The translations under genes and the position numbers were made by a program. From Paralvinella palmiformis (taxonomy: Eukaryota; Annelida; Polychaeta; Terebellida; Alvinellidae), in the NCBI GenBank assembly GCA_025642065.1, contig JAODUP010000576.1:124001-188000 (forward strand): a DNA stretch of 64,000 nt, written 5' to 3'. The notes under the pieces were generated by a model. That model worked only from the letters and a program-made list of their open reading frames with translations, did not search any database and was not told where the DNA came from. This document shows, one piece after another, positions 63,301 to 64,000 of the stretch (positions are counted from its first letter, which is position 1; each line of letters begins with the position of its first letter).

Positions 63301-63689
63301 CGTCCTTGGCTTAATGGCTGGGACCTACAGTAAGTACTTCAAATGGTCAGTAAAAAAATCTACTGGACCGAATTTATTCAAATAATTTTTTTTTAATTCA
63401 GCACCAAGTCTCTTTCTTATAAGGTCAATTTTAATATCATTATACAAGTTGTCAAATCAATTCTCACCTGATGATGATTTCCAATCCAAAATTTGTATAT
63501 TACAAAAACGTCATTAACAGACTACTTTTTAATGATTTTACCTGGCTGTTTCTTTCCAGATATATTCGCCATCATCGCCGACCTTCTTCAGCTCGTCCAT
63601 CTCACAGAAGATGTCATGTGTCTGATGATCCTCATCATTATCATCAGTGTGACCGAGCAGGAACTTGACACGCTCACCGGGTGGCGTAG
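37750..63689 (-). CDS. SLC4 Na+-dependent bicarbonate transporter, 20 exons, N-terminus off the window
   Basis: This plasma-membrane transporter moves bicarbonate (or carbonate) with Na+ and so controls cytosolic pH. Twenty coding exons were joined by reading splice sites. All junctions are GT-AG and all phases agree, giving about 1,081 residues and a stop. Order: cytoplasmic domain ([93 protein letters not shown]), then the membrane domain ([106 protein letters not shown]), then a charged tail (KWLDDIMPE). A KKLFH segment after TM5, a four-Cys extracellular loop with an NDT glycosylation site, and a tail holding [13 protein letters not shown] favour the SLC4A7/A8/A10 (electroneutral NBC/NDCBE) group over SLC4A4 or the anion exchangers. 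Whether it also exchanges chloride cannot be told. The start codon and promoter lie beyond 64000. Confidence 0.93.
39245..39522. repeat. Two 82-bp direct repeats 196 bp apart
   Basis: 39245-39326 and 39441-39522 share atgccatccgatgc, gacatctagcgaatgact and gccagcacctggcagcatg with few changes. The pair lies in the last intron of the SLC4 gene. The class of sequence is unknown; it may be two copies of a short element. Confidence 0.85.
40139..40335 (-). CDS. SLC4 gene exon (cytoplasmic tail)
   Basis: It encodes [40 protein letters not shown] and a QSDLWHQL segment. The PL-GRSIQIP block and the following acidic/Trp block resemble SLC4A7/A8/A10 tails rather than the Lys-rich SLC4A4 tail. Acceptor cttccactcag, donor ag|gtgaga. 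Confidence 0.93.
40470..40642 (+). mobile_element. SINE, full copy with tRNA-like head
   Basis: The head is ggcctccatggtctaactgg, containing an A-box (tggtctaactgg, 40479-40490), with a B-box (gagtttgaatc) at 40522-40532, both at tRNA-like spacing. The tail runs ggtgtttcatctttgacttc, ggttgttcggcccatttagc and cacaaaagttgcc, ending in catcatcat. It is the clearest reference for the orientation of the whole family. It lies in an SLC4 intron, opposite to the gene. Confidence 0.88.
41275..41415 (-). CDS. SLC4 gene exon (last helix and KWLDDIMPE)
   Basis: It encodes [20 protein letters not shown] and [13 protein letters not shown], then a Lys/Glu-rich coil ([14 protein letters not shown]). The WLDD-MPE segment begins the cytoplasmic tail throughout the NBC-type proteins. 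Acceptor tggtctag, donor gaa|gtaagt. Confidence 0.95.
41519..41695 (-). CDS. SLC4 gene exon ([10 protein letters not shown])
   Basis: It encodes [40 protein letters not shown] and [16 protein letters not shown]. Acceptor ctgtttccag, donor atg|gtaagt. Confidence 0.95.
41800..41966. mobile_element. Short hAT-like element (cagggt ends)
   Basis: It starts cagggtacccacaggatttc and ends cagaggaaaaccctg, with inverted cagggt ends related to the elements at 31478 and 46248. No matching target duplication is evident. It lies in an intron between two SLC4 exons. Confidence 0.5.
42474..42542 (-). CDS. SLC4 gene exon ([15 protein letters not shown])
   Basis: It encodes 23 residues containing [15 protein letters not shown] and SSLKGIQ, nearly identical to vertebrate family members. 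Acceptor atgtttcag, donor cag|gtaagg. Confidence 0.95.
42708..42780 (-). CDS. SLC4 gene exon ([14 protein letters not shown])
   Basis: It encodes [20 protein letters not shown] and KILS, one transmembrane helix. Acceptor gttgcttatag, donor tct|gtaagt. Confidence 0.93.
42984..43020. repeat. (TA)n(GA)n microsatellite in an SLC4 intron
   Basis: A TA run passes directly into GA repeats. Confidence 0.95.
43637..43815 (-). CDS. SLC4 gene exon (GGGYHLDL ... GERPKFLGV)
   Basis: It encodes [40 protein letters not shown] and [15 protein letters not shown]. The final Arg codon is split across the intron to RENRLTG. Acceptor gttccttacag, donor ag|gtaata. Confidence 0.95.
43872..43968 (+). mobile_element. 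SINE tail fragment (tRNA-derived family)
   Basis: ctgaagggtgtttcatgg, ttggaggtcgcttgtcccat and accatgtgcacaaaagtagc match the family tail. The head is absent. It sits between CA microsatellites. Confidence 0.75.
43978..44004. repeat. (CA)n microsatellite
   Basis: A CA run about 35 bp before the SLC4 exon that starts at 44039. Confidence 0.9.
44039..44197 (-). CDS. SLC4 gene exon ([18 protein letters not shown])
   Basis: It encodes [18 protein letters not shown], a helix, then [20 protein letters not shown], one of the strongest SLC4 signatures. Where most family members have NPWW, this protein reads NPVW. The donor agg|gttaga is atypical at +3 to +5. Confidence 0.95.
44416..44529 (-). CDS. 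SLC4 gene exon ([11 protein letters not shown])
   Basis: It encodes [20 protein letters not shown] and [18 protein letters not shown], with 38 whole codons and phase 0 at both ends. Acceptor tttttttctag, donor cgt|gtaggt. Confidence 0.95.
44638..44776. mobile_element. 139-bp MITE related to the 8.25-11.48 kb element
   Basis: It starts acatggggtcaattcc and ends ttgaattgacccaatgtctg, with internal caattcc and ggaattga repeats. The ends match those of the 3.2-kb element. The flanks acagagtc and actgagtg are similar at 6 of 8 positions and could be a decayed target duplication. It lies between two SLC4 exons. Confidence 0.65.
45181..45413 (-). CDS. SLC4 gene exon (extracellular loop and next helix)
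   Basis: It encodes [20 protein letters not shown], the two conserved loop cysteines in [19 protein letters not shown], and the helix [20 protein letters not shown] ending in [10 protein letters not shown]. Acceptor ccgtttcag, donor atg|gtaagt. Confidence 0.95.
46248..46644. mobile_element. hAT-like TIR element, second copy
   Basis: It starts catggttcccacagccaagg and ends gacatgtgggaaccctg, and shares internal blocks (ggaaatatta, ataaatcaagatatgtg, ttccaggacctggaaaa) with the element at 31478-31779. It lies in an SLC4 intron. Confidence 0.7.
46748..47043 (-). CDS. SLC4 gene exon ([11 protein letters not shown], extracellular loop)
   Basis: It encodes [35 protein letters not shown] and [15 protein letters not shown]. 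It then enters the third extracellular loop, with a CHC pair and an NDT glycosylation sequon. The KKLFH segment corresponds to the site called the DIDS motif in NBCe1 and looks like the SLC4A8/A10 form. The donor gtttgt is weak. Confidence 0.95.
47171..47304 (-). CDS. SLC4 gene exon ([17 protein letters not shown])
   Basis: It encodes [20 protein letters not shown] followed by [20 protein letters not shown] and YQFC. The GQPLTI-GSTGP loop lies in the substrate-binding core and is close to invariant in SLC4 proteins. Acceptor tccctgcag, donor gt|gtaagc. Confidence 0.95.
47551..47725 (-). CDS. SLC4 gene exon (start of the membrane domain)
   Basis: It encodes [20 protein letters not shown], then the first hydrophobic helices ([30 protein letters not shown]). 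Acceptor tgtcgtag, donor ctg|gtgagt. Confidence 0.95.
48616..48869 (-). CDS. SLC4 gene exon (DVAYKAR ... [16 protein letters not shown])
   Basis: It encodes [40 protein letters not shown] and EPPKS, followed by a variable Gly/Glu-rich linker ending LERTGK. This joins the cytoplasmic and membrane domains. Acceptor cttcgttcag, donor aa|gtatgt. Confidence 0.95.
49376..49553 (-). mobile_element. SINE, near-full copy
   Basis: Tail (gatgttttatggccactttt, gtaggctaaatgggccaag) and head (gccgagattcgaacatgg, ctaccgccagacca) are both present. A short duplication of cctccaaa occurs within it. Same strand as the SLC4 gene. Confidence 0.85.
50230..50475 (-). CDS. SLC4 gene exon (VGEVDFL ... [10 protein letters not shown])
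   Basis: It encodes [45 protein letters not shown] and [16 protein letters not shown], the conserved second half of the cytoplasmic domain. Donor gag|gtgagg. The acceptor at gtacttgcag is chosen because it keeps the frame; the upstream frame to 50553 lies in the intron. Confidence 0.93.
50476..51649 (-). other. SLC4 intron, nothing else recognised
   Basis: AT-rich intronic DNA without element ends or domain-bearing frames. Confidence 0.5.
51650..51771 (-). CDS. SLC4 gene serine-rich exon
   Basis: It encodes [19 protein letters not shown] followed by [17 protein letters not shown], with 13 Ser in 40 residues, leading into the next exon at [14 protein letters not shown]. Acceptor gatgttacag, donor aag|gtcagt. 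It falls in the variable regulatory linker of the family, so phosphorylation is plausible but not shown. Confidence 0.88.
52261..52347. mobile_element. Fragment of the tcaattcc TIR family
   Basis: aataatcaattccaattcca, gaattgaccag and ggaattgatttgacccc match the right end of the 3.2-kb element. The left part is decayed. Confidence 0.55.
52772..53531. mobile_element. 760-bp nonautonomous TIR element (aggccattacattaa ends)
   Basis: The left end is aggccattacattaaaggt followed by cgcttgcccg. The right end in reverse complement is aggccattacattaacctt followed by cacttgccca. The inverted repeats are about 30 bp. A direct tgggt occurs just outside each end (52766-52770 and 53533-53537), possibly a 5-bp target duplication. 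No transposase is present. It is intronic to the SLC4 gene. Confidence 0.65.
56165..56280. mobile_element. Single hAT-like terminus
   Basis: Sub-terminal tactcgagtacttt and cttgtacttata motifs run into ggccccaaccctg. In reverse complement this is a caggg-type hAT end with the tacttgagta sub-terminal style of the 17.44-kb element. The partner end was not found. Confidence 0.4.
58032..58073 (-). CDS. SLC4 gene 42-bp micro-exon ([13 protein letters not shown])
   Basis: The exon has an acceptor (cacatgacag), a donor (g|gtaaat) and phases that fit both neighbours. Its length is a multiple of three and its two ends share a phase, so it could be skipped without a frameshift. The peptide GSTGN is the kind of low-complexity linker found here in NBC proteins. 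Confidence 0.8.
58408..58461. repeat. (TA)n(GA)n microsatellite
   Basis: A TA run passes into a GA run in an SLC4 intron. It gives Tyr/Ile- and Ser/Leu-rich chance frames. Confidence 0.95.
59261..59430 (-). mobile_element. SINE, near-full copy
   Basis: Tail (tttgtgcacatggtaggct, gggctgagctacctccaaag) and tRNA-like head (gctgagattcgaactcgggt, ctaccagctagaccactgag) are present. The distal tail is truncated. Same strand as the SLC4 gene. Confidence 0.85.
59603..59790 (-). mobile_element. SINE, full copy, about 170 bp from the previous one
   Basis: gattgacgttttacagccac, the tail core, and the head (gctgagatttgaactcgggt, gagctaccagttagaccaaa) are all present. Same orientation as the neighbouring copy but separately diverged, so probably an independent insertion. 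Confidence 0.85.
60291..60331. repeat. (TA)n(CA)n microsatellite
   Basis: TA repeats followed by CA repeats, about 170 bp downstream of the exon at 60503-60697 in transcript order. Confidence 0.9.
60503..60697 (-). CDS. SLC4 gene exon ([13 protein letters not shown])
   Basis: It encodes [20 protein letters not shown], a His/Lys-rich linker ([15 protein letters not shown]) and [13 protein letters not shown], a hallmark of Na+-coupled SLC4 members. The donor ggttggt is weak, which may allow alternative use of the small exon that follows. Confidence 0.93.
61040..61167. repeat. Two tandem 64-bp units
   Basis: The block starting tcagaaccc and containing acctgtcag and tagtgtggttctc, and ending in cattcagttga, is repeated once with about 15% difference. 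Confidence 0.85.
61479..61640 (-). mobile_element. SINE copy with internal deletion in the head
   Basis: The tail is nearly perfect to the family pattern (gatgttttacggccactttt, ggccgagcgacctccaaagg). The head jumps from cccttcagat to gtggtagtgagtgatctgtg, so the B-box region is deleted. It ends about 100 bp from the SLC4 exon at 61744. Confidence 0.85.
61744..61904 (-). CDS. SLC4 gene exon (cytoplasmic domain, WIKFEED)
   Basis: It encodes [18 protein letters not shown], then the near-invariant [20 protein letters not shown] and [11 protein letters not shown]. Acceptor ctcttgacag, donor g|gtaagc. The split codon joins to EMLADH in the next exon. Confidence 0.95.
62056..62326. mobile_element. 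Roughly 270-bp copy of the tcaattcc TIR family
   Basis: The left part (tcaattccaat) is followed by taccatgagtaggtact, tgtcatggaagaaatatttc and aaatttgtggatttaatttt. It ends in aattccaattccggaattga. These blocks occur in the same order, but far apart, in the 8.25-11.48 kb element. The right terminus lacks the ccatgtctgg end. Confidence 0.7.
62138..62159. repeat. 9-bp hairpin, loop ccg
   Basis: gtaggtact and agtacctac (62139-62159) flank ccg. This is equivalent to the hairpin at 10073-10095. Confidence 0.8.
62327..63541 (-). other. SLC4 intron, nothing else recognised
   Basis: A mixed TA/CATA microsatellite lies near 62969-63005. A 112-codon minus-strand frame at 62220-62558 overlaps the repeat end and has no recognised domain. 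Confidence 0.45.
63542..63689 (-). CDS. SLC4 gene, first exon visible in the window
   Basis: It reads [12 protein letters not shown], then an acidic DDNDEDH stretch, [12 protein letters not shown] and EYIWKETAR. This is the conserved start of the cytoplasmic domain. Acceptor catttag; donor cag|gtaaaa splits the Arg of [12 protein letters not shown]. The incoming two bases show that at least one coding exon precedes it. Confidence 0.93.
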
Positions 63690-63910
63690 CTAAATGAAAA
63701 CATGCCAAACAAAATGGTGAGATGTGAGTATTCTGTATATTTTTTTTTGTAATTCAGTTCTTAGGCCAGCATCACACCTCATATGAAGTGTTAGATGTCA
63801 CCAATAATGAGTGAGCTTGGAACTCAATGTCAGTTATGTGGTCTTCATTTACTCTAAACAAAATGGCTAATTGGTCCCAGAAACCAAGCATCACTTCTGG
63901 AGTGAGGACT

Positions 63911-64000
63911 GCACTAATAACAAGTCAGACAGTTTGAACTGTACTAATAACAAATCAGACAGTTTGAACTGCACTAATAACAAGTCAGACAGTTTGAACT
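63911..64000. repeat. 30-bp tandem repeat running off the window edge
   Basis: Three copies of a unit starting gcactaataacaagtcagac and ending agtttgaact fill the last 90 bases. The middle copy has two substitutions. The array continues past 64000 to an unknown length. Confidence 0.95.

Noticed and set aside
1..64000. Search for CRISPR arrays, prokaryotic operons or riboswitches
   Set aside because: Direct repeats here lack the spacer pattern of CRISPR, and the spliced genes, SINEs and LINEs show the DNA is from an animal nucleus.

Overview
The window is nuclear DNA from an animal. It is AT-rich and dense in TA, CA and GA microsatellites. Genes are broken into short exons with GT-AG introns, and much of the rest is transposon debris. 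The coding similarity (an SLC4 bicarbonate transporter, an ankyrin/SOCS-box protein) and the repeat content (tRNA-derived SINEs, hAT, Harbinger and pogo DNA elements, LINEs of CR1/Jockey type) point to an invertebrate. A lophotrochozoan such as a mollusc is my best guess, but it is only an inference.

Layout. 1-27.7 kb is gene-poor and holds: a broken Harbinger transposase joined to a SINE and a pogo/Tigger end (2.9-4.95 kb); a 3.2-kb terminal-inverted-repeat element flanked by a direct repeat (8.25-11.48 kb); a retrotransposon gag remnant (11.6-12.1 kb); a short GC-richer MITE (14.0-14.2 kb); a frameshifted LINE reverse transcriptase (14.3-15.35 kb); a long simple tandem array (15.66-16.37 kb); a textbook nonautonomous hAT element with a perfect 8-bp target duplication (17.44-18.16 kb); and a second, 5'-truncated LINE (21.8-23.17 kb). 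A doubtful two-exon gene lies at 23.4-23.8 kb.

27.7-28.8 kb (+) carries one complete coding exon for an ankyrin-repeat SOCS-box protein, a probable substrate receptor of a Cullin-5/Elongin ubiquitin ligase. About 1.9 kb past its stop codon, a 51-bp piece of this same coding sequence abuts a nine-unit 49/50-bp minisatellite.

37.75-63.69 kb (-) is the main gene. Twenty consecutive coding exons of an SLC4 transporter were assembled by eye, and every splice phase agrees. Together they encode about 1,081 residues ending at a stop codon; only the N-terminal exon(s) lie beyond the right edge. Motifs place it with the Na+-dependent electroneutral bicarbonate transporters (SLC4A7/A8/A10 group). Its introns hold at least six copies of one tRNA-derived SINE, several hAT-like TIR elements and copies of the element seen at 8-11 kb.

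The two real genes are unrelated in function and point away from each other. Much of what is unusual here is in the repeats: families whose copies within this one window let element ends, target duplications and internal deletions be read directly.
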